Assembly (NCBI GenBank): GCA_963576725.1
Contig: OY755243.1
Span: 37,929,243 to 37,993,242, forward strand
Length of the DNA: 64,000 bases
Direction: 5' to 3'
Origin: Azorinus chamasolen
Lineage: Eukaryota; Mollusca; Bivalvia; Cardiida; Solecurtidae
Within the stretch, counting starts at the first letter, position 1; every line of letters starts with the position of its first letter. Of this stretch, positions 1 through 64,000 are shown piece by piece. A model generated the notes under the pieces. The model did no database searches and had not been told where the DNA came from. It worked only from the letters and a program-made list of their open reading frames with translations. A program made the position numbers and the translations under genes.

Positions 1-36
1 CTTTACAATCATATTATGTAGATCTTGCATATGTAA

Positions 37-254
37 CAGTAAAAACTCGATAATACGAAGTTACGAACACTCAAATACATACCGTTATTGATCTTTAACA
101 CGGGTGGCAGCCTTTAAATGCAGAGTGAAAGTCACGCAGATTGCTCCTCTAGGAACTTCCTGTTTGACTTTTACCCAGCATTATTTAACAGCCTCCTGCC
201 TACAAAGACATAAATTCTTCAATACTAAAATTTCGTAGGATCTAGTTTTTAGTG
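37..254. mobile_element. TA-type MITE, family C2, decayed
   Basis: Starts CAGTAAAAACTCGATAATAC and ends in the inverted form ttcgta..gtttttagtg, so the ends are terminal inverted repeats (TIRs). The interior has CAGGTGGC-like and GCTCCTCTAGGA motifs shared with family C. A second copy is at 48348 and a half copy at 19985-20218. Non-coding. Confidence 0.65.
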
Positions 255-269
255 TTGTATATAGATCTA

Positions 270-473
270 CAATAAAACCTCTCTATAACGGCCACTAAAT
301 CACATCAAGTATTTTGTGTTAAAGGCAGGTGGCTGCTTAAAGCAAGGTGAAAGTAAAACAGAACGCTCCTATTGGAGCCTTCTGTTTTACTTTCACCTTG
401 CTTTAAGCAGCCACCTGTCCTAAATACCAACTAATTAACACAATTTAGTGGTCGTTATAGAGAGGTTTTACTG
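270..473. mobile_element. TA-type palindromic MITE, family C
   Basis: 204 bp, nearly a perfect inverted repeat from end to end, flanked by TA on both sides. Ends read CAATAAAACCTC and GAGGTTTTACTG. Centre is CGCTCCTATTGGAGCC. Pogo/Tc1-type MITEs share the CAGTaaAACCTC start and TA target. Confidence 0.85.
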
Positions 474-611
474 TAGTTTAATTTTTTCACACCTTTCCCT
501 TTACTATGTAAAATAATATCCTAGAATCAGTAGAATGAAGCTGTCATACCTCAGTTAGATTTACACTGTATCATGTTCTCCTGGATCCCCATTGTAGTGA
601 TGTAGCAAAAG

Positions 612-821
612 CCTGTGAATGCCGAATATTCAAAGTGGAAGGTCCGACATCATTTTAAGGATAGAGTTCATTCAATTGGAAAGGCTATAACTTCTTATGG
701 GAGGATTTTTAATGACAAATAGTGCAGACCCAGATCACAGGGCTCCACTAGGAGCTCTCTGAGCTGGGTATATATTGTTGCAAATGCCAGTACACTTGGT
801 TCCCCACATTTAAAGGGTTAA
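612..821. mobile_element. TTAA-type MITE, family E, left end worn
   Basis: Contains the family E blocks gaatgccgaatattcaaagtgg, a gtgcagacccagatcacagg hairpin arm, gctccactaggagctc apex, and tttaaagggttaa at the right end. Best copy of the family is at 44423. Confidence 0.6.
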
Positions 822-1683
822 AGTGAACTATTATTCACAGTTGACAAGTTCCATACAACAAAAACCAGTGGTTTACACATGGATGAGAATCATTTGTGAT
901 TTATAGCCCTTGCCCATACTTGGATAAATATATGTCAGATTTATGAAAGTGAACAGAAAATGCTTAGGTTGCAGGTCATCATATTTTCTCCCTGTTTTCT
1001 TTTTACCACTTTTACAGATTTTTACTACTTTTCTGTATACATGCTCTTGAGGGACATGAATTATGTAGGCCAATTGTAACGGAGCTTTAGATTCTATGTA
1101 AGCATATACTATAGTACTCTCAAAGCCAACTTCTGTACAGGTGTGAATAAAATGGACACCAGTTACCAGTGACCCTATACATAACTACAGAGTACAGATG
1201 AATATTCATTATCAGATGAACATGAGTCCTAAATTTATGAGCAATCCATGGTCATTTGCTCCATTTCTGAAAGAAGAGTTTTCTTCCATTCCTTCTAAAC
1301 AACCAAGTTATCATACAATTTTTAAAACTTTTCACAGATTGCTCATCAAAGATTGGTACAACTTGAGAATGAATTCAGACTGAGGACATATCAATGATAT
1401 CACCATGTTGTTATCAATATTGATGACAGGAATTTTTAAATATCTTTACCAGCTGTCCTCACATCAAAGTCTGTTTGTTTTGTGCTCAGTAAACAATGAT
1501 AGGTTGAAATTACCTGCCCTGTAATCGGATGTCATTGTAAATTTAGCTCAGTTTTAAAGATCATCTGATCACAGGTAAAACATGCTTTGTAATTTTCAAT
1601 ATGAGCCATGCACTGATAGCTCTTATCATACAGGGGCCCACTGGTTTGGGGAGATCAGATCGAAGGCTTACTGTAACACTATC
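822..1683. other. No gene or repeat recognised
   Basis: AT-rich sequence with only short frames lacking codon bias, splice borders or family resemblance on either strand. Confidence 0.5.
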
Positions 1684-1889
1684 TTAACCCTTTCCTCCAT
1701 GAATATTCATGAAAGAAAAAATGACTTCATGAATATTAATTAGATTAACTTTTATAATAGTACATGGACACAGGAACTTTTGGCCATGGCAGAAAGTGTA
1801 GAAGCATATCTATATTACATGTATATCATAAGCAAACAGAGCAAACCCTAAAAGGCGTAGAAAGGCGTATTTATGGAGGAAAGGATAAT
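1684..1889 (-). mobile_element. TTAA-type MITE, family B, central hairpin deleted
   Basis: Reverse copy. TTAACCCTTTCCTCCAT start, two gaatattcat blocks, the atctatatta..ataagcaaacagagca block, then a jump from the left hairpin arm straight to the ggcgtatttatggaggaaagg end. A second reverse B copy follows directly. Confidence 0.7.
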
Positions 1890-2690
1890 AGCCCTTTCCC
1901 TGTTGCATATTCATGTAAGGAATACGGACATCGTGAATATTTATTAGCTGAATTTTTATAACATTTGGCATGTAAAAACTGCAGAGTCAGATCTACTATA
2001 GAGTAAGATCTATAGAGTCAGATCTACTATAGACTCCGATCTACTATGGAGTCAGATCTACTATAGAGTCAGAATCAGATCTACTATAAAGTAAGATCTA
2101 TAGAGTCAGATCTACTATAGAGTAAGATCTACTATAGAGTCAGATCTATAGAGTCAGATCTACTATAGAGTCAGACCTACTATGGAGTCAGATCTACTAT
2201 AGAGTCAGATATACTAAAGAGTCAGATCCTACTATAGAGTCAGATCTACTAGAGTCAGATATACTATAGAGTCAGATCTACTGTAGAGTCAGATCTACCA
2301 TAGAGTCAGATCTACTATAGAGTCAGATCTACCATAGAGTCAGATCTACTAGAGTCAGATTTACTATAGAGTCAGATCAACTATAAAGTCAGATCTACTA
2401 TAGAGTAAGAGCTACTATAGAGTAAGAGCTATAGAGTCAGATCTACTATAGAGTCAGATCTACTATAGAGTCAGATCTACTATAGAGTAAGAGCTATAGA
2501 GTGATATCTACTATAGAGTGAGATCTACTTCTAAGAGTCAGATCTACTATAGAGTCAGATTTACTATATTGTTAGATCTACTATAGAGTCAGATCTATAG
2601 AGTCAGATCTACTATAGAGTCAGATCTACTATAGAGTCAGATCTACTAGAGTTAATCCCTGATCAGATGGCTATAATACGGGATCTGCAA
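1888..2690 (-). mobile_element. Family B MITE interrupted by a satellite
   Basis: Left part 1888-1979 reads ccctttccctgttgcatatt, the gtgaatatttattagctg block and ends aaaactgcagagtcagatct. A tandem array (1980-2650) takes over, after which ccctgatcagatggct, the next piece of family B, resumes at about 2656. The array thus sits inside the element. Confidence 0.6.
1980..2650. repeat. Satellite with ~17-bp unit agagtcagatctactat
   Basis: About 40 tandem units, mostly 17 bp, mixed with shorter ones (agagtcagatct) and variants with taagatct or atatact. The unit equals the cagaatcagatctatatta segment of family B MITEs, with g for a. Copies differ by point changes, so it is not brand new. Each unit carries AGATCT. 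Confidence 0.9.
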
Positions 2691-2699
2691 ATAGTGATT

Positions 2700-3835
2700 C
2701 ATATGCAGATGGGACACTAGGTAACTCAGTATCTTATCAGGATCCAAACTGTATTTGCTACTATTTCAGTCTAGTTTAAAGTTATCAAAATGTACCAAAT
2801 TGAACTATTCATATCAGTATTCATTGGGAGTACGTACCAGTTGTTTTTTTCTAATAAATGTTCCTGGTGGTGCTACAATTTTCAAAGGAGCTTCTTGCAT
2901 TTTGTACACAGGTGGTTGCTTAATACACAATGAAAGCTATGTAGAACACTCTTAGAGAGAGCTTTCTGCATTTCTTTCATTCTACATTAAGCTATCACCT
3001 GTATTTTGTGAAAAACCTATTTCTTTATATATTGGTTATTATATATAGGGTTTTTAGTTGTTTGATTGATTGGTTGGTCTACACTGGGTATTTTAATTTA
3101 TTTAACAAAATGTTACTCTTGCAGAATGAATACAATGGCAGGTGTTCTATTTGAAAATTTCTTCCTTTAAACTCTTTGGATGTTGGAAATTAAACTGGGA
3201 ATTTAAAAGCACAATAGACTCTGAGATCAAAGGTCCCTCAGATCAGGGTTACTGCACAATCATTCAGAATTATTTTCCAAAAAGATTTATCTTTCTCATT
3301 GGACCTACTACTAAGTCAAATGATGGTCCATTCTACTTAGAAAATTCATCTTTCAGATGGTTAAATACCACTTGTGGCTAATTAAGCACCTATTGAGGAT
3401 GATACATTTCTGCTGCAGCTGCCTTAGATATGGTACCTTGCTTCTACTTCAAATGCCAATAATTGTTCAACAAATATTTTCGTAGCAGTTAGATGCTGAT
3501 TGATGAACTATTTTCACTTAAACCCATTAACTCCCTTAAATTATTTATGGTAAACTCTGCCTTTTTGCATTACGGTAGGTAATTCCATTTTTCAAGTCGA
3601 TAGGACATTATGCAGGTATAATTAAACCACTGTATTTGATTGGATCATCAAAAAGTACAGACACTGATGAGAGAGCTCCTTGAATCTGGTCCCAATGCTA
3701 GCCAGTTTCTTTCCAGTTGTACTAATAATGAACAATTCATAACATTAATTTTGGCAGACTTTATGCTGTTAATCTTCATCTTTAGCATTTCGCGTACAAT
3801 TTACACACAGTTTTAATATTTATTAAAGATTTATT
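2700..3835. other. Mostly unassigned; degraded C-type palindrome at 2904-3008
   Basis: At 2904-3008 acaggtggttgcttaat ... cattaagctatcacctgt is a worn family C interior (CAGGTGGC arms around gagagagctttctgc). The rest shows nothing recognisable. A frame at 3142-3381 has no family resemblance. Confidence 0.5.
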
Positions 3836-4033
3836 ACCTCATTAATACCCACAGATTGAATCAAGAAAATGGATCATGGAAAATGTTTTTTCATCATAGT
3901 GGAAACTGTTAAATCAGATCTATAAAGTTCCATAAGCAAACAGTGTAGACCCAGATCAGGCAACTCCTTCAGGAGCTGTCTGATCTGGGTCTACTCAGTT
4001 TGCATAAGGCATTTATATGAAGGAAAGGGTTAA
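3836..4033 (-). mobile_element. Family B MITE, left end worn
   Basis: Contains ataagcaaacagtgtagaccc, a near-perfect hairpin around caactccttcaggagctg, and the tatgaaggaaagggttaa end. Here both arms read CCCAGATC/GATCTGGG, unlike most B copies. Confidence 0.65.
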
Positions 4034-4536
4034 AGAGTTTGGTTCTTTAGAAGATAAATAGAATAAAACTTTATTTTGACAACTTAGATAAATGACATTT
4101 ATGTCTAGGACATTTTCTCAGCATGCTAAAGAAGACTTCATTATAATCTTGATAAGGATCTTATCTAGAAAAGCATTAATGATTTGATTTTGTCAGGTTG
4201 TAGCACTGGTTCACACACCAATCTGATCTGCATTTTGACTGATGTGGGACGATTGGTAGATATAGCCTTTGTTCAATTGTTTACATTCAAGACCTTTTTA
4301 CCTTATGTGGAGTAGGCAGTACAGTGTGCATGGTACTCGTACCAGCTATCAAATAACAATTCTTTAAAACTCTGCCAAGAGGTCAGCCTACAAACAAATG
4401 CATACATGATTTGTTGTCAAATTAGGCCAAGGTCTCATCTCTGCAGATATATAACAGCTGAACAAAAAATAATTAAATTCAGTTTAACCTGTCTTAGCAG
4501 TATTTGAATAGTATCTGAAGCATTTATATGTCAAGC
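4034..4536. other. No gene or repeat recognised
   Basis: AT-rich. One family-B-like phrase (caatctgatctgc) only. Confidence 0.45.
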
Positions 4537-4866
4537 CTGTGTTTTTTTTCGGGCCTTTTAGGGACTGATAATGGGCCCCATTCCCCTCCTGGAAAAGTAT
4601 ATATTTTTCCCCTATTTGGAAAGAAATTTCCCCTCCAATTTCAGTGACACTGATTTCAACAGAATTAATGAAATATTTTTGAAAAAATAGAGACATTGAC
4701 TTGTAAACCTACCCTATAAGATGTCTATGATCAGGGTTTTACTGTATTACAGTAAAAATAGAAATATCATTTATGTACATTTAATTTCCCCTATTTTGCT
4801 CTCACGACGCATTTTTCCCCTATCAACGGGCCCGCCACCATTCCCCAAACAGTGAAAAAAACACTG
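4537..4866. mobile_element. Small TIR element with GTGTTTTTTTC ends
   Basis: Left end ctgtgttttttttcggg, right end cagtgaaaaaaacactg, inverted to each other. The interior is rich in ttcccct blocks and includes complementary gggcccca/ cgggcccg near the ends. The outline (CAGTG-like ends, no coding) suggests a hAT-type non-autonomous element; flanking duplication not clear. Confidence 0.45.
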
Positions 4867-4916
4867 CAACCATGCGAAACTCACTGCTATTTTATTGAAG
4901 CTTTTTCTCTTAAAAC

Positions 4917-5150
4917 TTAACCCGTTACTCCATTAATATCGCCTTTCTACGCCTTTGCAAACAGGGAAGACCCAGATCAGATGGCTCCTGTAGACTGTCT
5001 GATCAGGGTCTGCTCTGTTTGCTTATAACTTGATATAGATCTGATTCAACAGTTTCTGTAAAAGCAACAAATGCATGTTTTCATTATATAAATTAATCTA
5101 AATAACATTCATGATGTCATAATTTCTTACAAGAATATTTATGGAGTTAA
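4917..5150 (+). mobile_element. Family B MITE
   Basis: Full-length forward copy, TTAACCCgttactcc to tatggagTTAA. The hairpin apex reads ggctcctgtaga. Its right-hand TTAA is also the left TTAA of the family A element that follows, so the two abut through one shared site. Confidence 0.8.
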
Positions 5151-5375
5151 CCCTTTCCTCCATAAATACACCTTTCTACGCCTCTGTAAAAGTCACTTTA
5201 TGACACCATTGTGATAAATAGAGCATTTGCTCCTATAGGAGCAAATGCTCTATTTATCACAATGGTTTCAAACTACAAAATTCTAAACTTTTCCTTTTCT
5301 CTAGTTAATGCTCCTTTTCGGTAGATTCATTCAAAGAGGTTGGGTCTTAAAATAGCCTATGGAGGAAAGGGTTAA
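5147..5375 (+). mobile_element. Family A MITE
   Basis: Full-length copy: TTAACCCTTTCCTCCATAA, central perfect hairpin of about 30-bp arms (attgtgataaatagagcat ... apex gctcctataggagc), then tctctagttaatgctcc and tatggaggaaagggTTAA. Confidence 0.88.
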
Positions 5376-5938
5376 GGGTTAAATAATTCTTTTCACCCAA
5401 ATTACAATTAATGCGTAGCACAGTTTATGGTAATTATAATGAAACCGGTTATAAACTTTAAATCTTTAAATATGGGGAACAAGTGTTCTGGCACTTGGAA
5501 ACATATGTAGACCAGGTCAGAGGGCTCCTTAAAATTAGCTCATCTTTGTTTTATGAAGAAGAAAAAACAATTGTCGTAACTCTGGCTTCCGTGTTGTCAT
5601 CGTCGTTGTTGCTGTACGGAAACTTTAACGTTTGCTTTAATACTTCTAAGGTCTTTACTATGCATTCAAATCTTATGAAATTTCACACTAATGTTTTCTG
5701 TCTGTAACAAGGGCTACTTTTGAATAGAGGAATGTTGGCACTCACATGCGGTGCTCTTTTGGATGCACTTTTTGGTCACTGGTTCAGTATGCTCTGATCT
5801 TATCCATGTATACGTAACTACATGTATGTCACCTGCACAAGTTTAGTTTTGAAAGTGAATTGTTTGTGTATCAAGGTTGAAGTTTAATGGTGGGTGCAGG
5901 ATTGAGGAATGTTATCAAATGTTCAGATGTGTAGGCTT
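5376..5938. other. No gene recognised
   Basis: A phrase at 5507-5530 (tagaccaggtcagagggctcc) resembles a family E hairpin arm, and cgtcgttgttgctgtacgg near 5600 resembles the microsatellite part of pearl-like elements. Nothing larger can be supported. Confidence 0.4.
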
Positions 5939-6845
5939 TTTTTAGCTCACCTGAGCTTGCTCAAGTGAGCTATTGTCATGGTGCTCCGTCCGGCGTCCGG
6001 CGTCGTGCGTTGTGCGTCGTGCGTCGTGCTTCGTGCGTCGTGCGTCGTGCGTCGTCAACATTTGGCTTGTGAACACTCTAGAGGTCACATTTGTAGCCAA
6101 ATCTTCATGAAACTTGGTCAGAATGATTGTCTTGAAAAAATCTCGGATGAGTTCGAAAGTGGGTCATGTGGGGTCAAAAACTAGGTCACTAGGTCAAATT
6201 ATTCAAAATCTTTGTGAACACTCTAGAGGTCACATTTTTAGTCCAATCTTCATGAAACTTAGTCAGAATGATTGTCTTGATAGAAACTTGGATGAGTTTG
6301 AAAGTGGGTCACATACGGTTAAAAACTAGGTCACTGGGTCAAATTATTGAAAAACCTTGTGAACAATCTAGAGGTCACATTTTTAGTCCAATCTTGATCA
6401 GACTTGCTCAGGATGATATTCTTGATGATATCTCGATCAAGTTCGATCATGGGTGGGGCAGGATTAAAAAGTAGGTCATTAGGTCAAATCTTAACGATAT
6501 CTGGCAGGAATGGTCTTTAGGTGGCCCTCTTGCAAGTTTCTAAAATTCATGATGATATCTAAAAAAACATGGCCGTCAGGGGGCGGGGCCACTTTCCTTA
6601 TTTATTTATATAGAAAACTTTAAAAACCTTCTTCTCTGAAACTACCAATCAGATTTGAATGATATCTGGCAGGAATGGTCTTTAGGTGGCCCTCTTGCAA
6701 GTTTCTAAAATTCTAAAATATGATGATATCTTGTATATTTTCAAATTTTAGAAAAATCTTGTCCATTACTTGTGTGTAACATTGTTGTAACCAACACTTA
6801 ACAAATGTCAGGTGAGCGCCCCAGGACCCTCAGGGTCCTCTTGTT
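5939..6845 (+). mobile_element. Pearl-like (Helentron-associated) element 1
   Basis: Starts with a hairpin (agctcacctgagc/ gctcaagtgagct), then an imperfect GTCGTGC microsatellite (5990-6056), then a tandem core with unit starts at 6069, 6214 and 6359 (exactly 145 bp apart), a second, different core duplicated around 6500 and 6670 (atctggcaggaatggtcttt), and a 3' hairpin aggaccctcagggtcct followed by cttgttt. This order matches the pearl/HINE elements known from bivalves. Frames inside it are core-repeat translations, not genes. Confidence 0.8.
5990..6056. repeat. GTCGTGC-type microsatellite in element 1
   Basis: Runs of gtcgtgcgtcgtgc with variants; the 5' microsatellite expected in pearl-like elements. 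Confidence 0.8.
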
Positions 6846-7055
6846 TTATATATATATTATACATAAAACAACTTTGCAGGTGATGATTGGTAGGGCATCC
6901 AATGTTTACAAGCATACACTTACAGAAAACATATGAAGCAAAATAAAGCTGTAGGACTTAAAGTTTGCAACACTAAAAGCCCATGCTGCAATGGCCAAAT
7001 GTAACATGTTTCAATCGTTTTATTTAAAAGTATTTGTAATACAGTAAAGCGAGCA

Positions 7056-7104
7056 GAGGAGCTTTCTGCATGATTTTTACCCTACTTTAAACTGCCACCT
7101 GTCT
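7056..7104. mobile_element. Family C fragment
   Basis: ggagctttctgcatg, then ccctactttaaactgccacctgtc: right-hand interior of a C-type MITE, cut off by the next element's TTAA. Confidence 0.5.
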
Positions 7105-7351
7105 TAACCCTTTATCTGTTCATTATTCATGTAAGAAATAAGGACATCATTATAAAGCTGAATTTGTATAATGTAAATTTTTCAAGGAAATCTTTTTCTT
7201 TAACAAAAATTGTAGAATCAGATCTATATCATACCAAGGCCAAAAGCAAACAGAAAAGCCTAGACCCTGATCAGACGGTTCCTGTAGGAGCCATCAGATC
7301 TGGGTCTATTTTGTTTGCAAATGCGTGAAAACATGTTCATATGAGGGAAAA
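7104..7351 (-). mobile_element. Family B MITE
   Basis: Reverse copy with most of the length kept, hairpin arms gaccctgatcagacgg / ccatcagatctgggtc. The right end is worn (atgagggaaaacag). Confidence 0.75.
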
Positions 7352-7536
7352 CAGATTTGGCGCATATATATTCCACAAGAGCATAATAATCTTAAAACAA
7401 TGGGATAACAAAGTAACTGTTGTGGATAAGAGATGAATTTAGAATTTCTAAATAAACTATTTCTTATATTTCTCTGTCATACCCTATCTTGCTGGCACTC
7501 ATTAGAACTGCCTAGACTTGCTGGTCAGTACAATTA

Positions 7537-7632
7537 GGGCGGGTGGCTGCTTAAAGCAAGGTGAAAGTAAAACAGAATGCTCCAATAGGAGCTTTCTGCA
7601 TAACTTTTGTCCTGCATTAAGCTATCACCTGT
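7537..7632. mobile_element. Family C fragment (interior only)
   Basis: ggtggctgcttaaagcaagg, apex gctccaataggagc, cattaagctatcacctgt. Outer ends (CAGTaaAACC) are missing. Confidence 0.6.
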
Positions 7633-7898
7633 TTTTGATATCCAGAATTCTTCTTTTGAGTGGTGTTGTATTAGTAAGACTTTACTGCCCATGTATCTGT
7701 TCATGTTGTTATAAGATTGATGCATGTATGTGCAGACATTGCATGTTACTATTTTTACTGGGTAATCCCACTTACTCATGGTTTTAAATATGAATCCAGC
7801 ACACTTGAATGTGCGCTGCAGGTCTTCTGTCATATGACCTGTCTAGACTTGTCAAGTGTGCTTATATGGGTAATGTCACTGCATTTTACCAGAATATA

Positions 7899-8072
7899 CA
7901 GTGAAGCTCACTTATAACGAAGTCCTCTGGACCCTCTGATTTCTTTCTTTATATCCAAATTTCGTTATATCAGGTCCATTTTACTATATGTAATCAGAGA
8001 GGGGGAATAAATTCTATTTTGTTATATGCAGTATTTCGTTATATCCAAGTTCGTTATAAGTGAGCTTCACTG
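7899..8072. mobile_element. TA-type MITE, family F
   Basis: 174 bp with long TIRs: CAGTGAAGCTCACTTATAAC at the left and its inverse gttataagtgagcttcactg at the right, flanked by TA both sides. Interior holds further ttcgttatat repeats. Non-coding; pogo/Tc1-type by ends and target. Confidence 0.85.
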
Positions 8073-8954
8073 TAGTGATAAATGTTCTTTCACAACTTCA
8101 AGAAAGCCAAGAGCTAAATTATTTGAGAAATGACTCTGTATAAAACTTTCAGAATTAAAGCAGATAATTGATAGTATAGTGGTTGCTTTTGTTCAGGTCT
8201 TGAATGGGACAGTATATTGGCTCTTTGAATGCTTAATGTTCAAAGTGTAATGGCCTATCAATGTTTTACTATACATGTATAGTATACCTTATCTAATGCA
8301 CTCCTTCTTAAATACTTATGTAAAATGTACCGGTCCACGAATTGCGATAGTACCCACTGGCCATGATGGCCATGGGACATTATATGGACCACTGTGCTGT
8401 GCAATTTCCGCGTGTACGGAAACGCACCTAGTTGGATTATATCATTCTAAAATCAAAATTATATATTAATTAATAAATTTAAAAATAAAACAGCTTATTT
8501 TTTTGAAAGCCAAATATAGATAGTACAATATACACTGAAATTACTTATTTTCATAATTAATAATAAATATATACATGTATGTAATTAGTGCATACTTAAA
8601 AAGACATTGTAACATTTGCTTTTCAAGACTTCTACATTCAATTAATGAATGGTCGCTTAGGACAGGTTCTACTGGCTAAAATTTGCTCATTTCAATCCAA
8701 GAATTGTATTAAAAAAGGCATTTTTTTCTGAGTAAAATAATAATTATTATTATTCAACTTGATTAAAATTGATACAAAAAAACCTTTTTAGTAATTTTAG
8801 GAAATGCAATAATCGATTTGCAGATTAATATGACTGAGAAAAAAGTGAAATACTGAGGGCCTTATTGCATTATAGTGACCTACCAGTCAGCTTGAAAATA
8901 GTTTGTCTCTCAGTGGGCTACACTATTTCTTATACATGTATAGTGTCAATTCAA
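8073..8954. other. No gene or repeat recognised
   Basis: AT-rich, with a short palindrome actggccatgatggccat near 8360 of no known meaning. Confidence 0.45.
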
Positions 8955-9094
8955 ACATGGAAGACAAATGCCTTTTCACGCATTTGCAGAGTAGACCCAA
9001 TTTAGTTTCCCTTGAAAATTTTACATTTTCAAGATTCAGCTAATAAATATTCATGATGTCATTTCTGACATGAGTACTGAACAGGGAAAGGGTT
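8955..9094 (+). mobile_element. Family B MITE, internally deleted
   Basis: Keeps atgccttttcacgcatttgc, loses the right hairpin arm, and resumes at ttcagctaataaatattcat to the acagggaaagggtt end. A family-E-like phrase (gattttgaatgacaaagacc) follows at 9105-9150. Confidence 0.65.
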
Positions 9095-9380
9095 GATTTG
9101 TTAAGGATTTTGAATGACAAAGACCCTGGTTTGGGGGCTCTTCAAAGATGTTTCCCTAGCATTTACTGAGGGGTCAGTGGTTACAGTTATAGTCATCTTT
9201 CTGGATATGTCCTTTTTTCTGTTAGAACATGTTTCATAGACGAAAAGTAAATAACATATAACATACAGGTATATTTGGAGCAATCCATGCAACAAACATG
9301 CCCTGGATATTCTGATTCATGGTAGTCTGCTTAATTGTATATTTCTTTATCTGATTTTTTTCCTAATTATTCTATTTAAG

Positions 9381-64000
<54,620 letters not shown>

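Noticed and set aside
5978..6474. Three overlapping frames of about 70 codons
   Set aside because: They repeat every 145 bp because they read the core of a pearl-like element.

Overview
This is an AT-rich animal genome window that holds one large multi-exon gene on the + strand, set among dense short transposable elements. The organism is most likely a bivalve mollusc. That call rests on several elements built like the pearl/Helentron-associated repeats known from bivalves (terminal hairpin, GTC-rich microsatellite, long tandem core, CTCTTGTTT-type end), and on the lophotrochozoan look of the gene. No species can be named from the sequence alone.

The gene encodes a laminin alpha chain of the alpha-1/2 type. 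I delimited 20 exons (9381-63604) with canonical AG/GT borders. They join in one open frame of about 1103 codons: an immunoglobulin-like domain, a complete laminin N-terminal (LN) polymerisation domain, 4.5 laminin-type EGF (LE) repeats, a laminin IV (L4) domain inserted in an LE repeat, then about five more LE repeats. The last exon ends in phase 1, so the gene continues past the window. The signal-peptide exon was not found and is probably upstream. An Ig exon spliced in frame ahead of the LN domain is unusual, because textbook alpha-1/2 chains start with LN directly after the signal peptide.

Layout: 1-9380 is repeats only. The Ig exon is at 9381 and the first LN exon at 15475. A 24-kb intron (15780-39811) is packed with MITEs. 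The rest of LN lies at 39812-48915, the first LE block at 48823-53155, L4 at 53802-56890, and the second LE block at 56880-63604. No second cellular gene was recognised on either strand.

Repeats: roughly 70 short elements were placed by eye. Most begin TTAACCC and end GGGTTAA (piggyBac-like TTAA families A, B, D, E; related G). Family B alone has about 47 full or broken copies. A second group starts CAGT and ends ACTG beside TA (pogo/Tc1-like family C and relatives). Although their termini differ, families A to D carry the same palindromic hairpin apex, GCTCCTATAGGAGC or close variants. Other items are four pearl-like elements (two with exact 145-bp tandem units, one of them full of nuclear-receptor half-sites), a 1.57-kb TIR element with a 5-bp target duplication, a foldback insertion, a satellite grown from inside a MITE, and a 5'-truncated Ngaro/DIRS-like retroelement with split direct repeats and an SGNH-hydrolase C-terminus (minus strand). 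All calls come from reading the sequence; no search was run.
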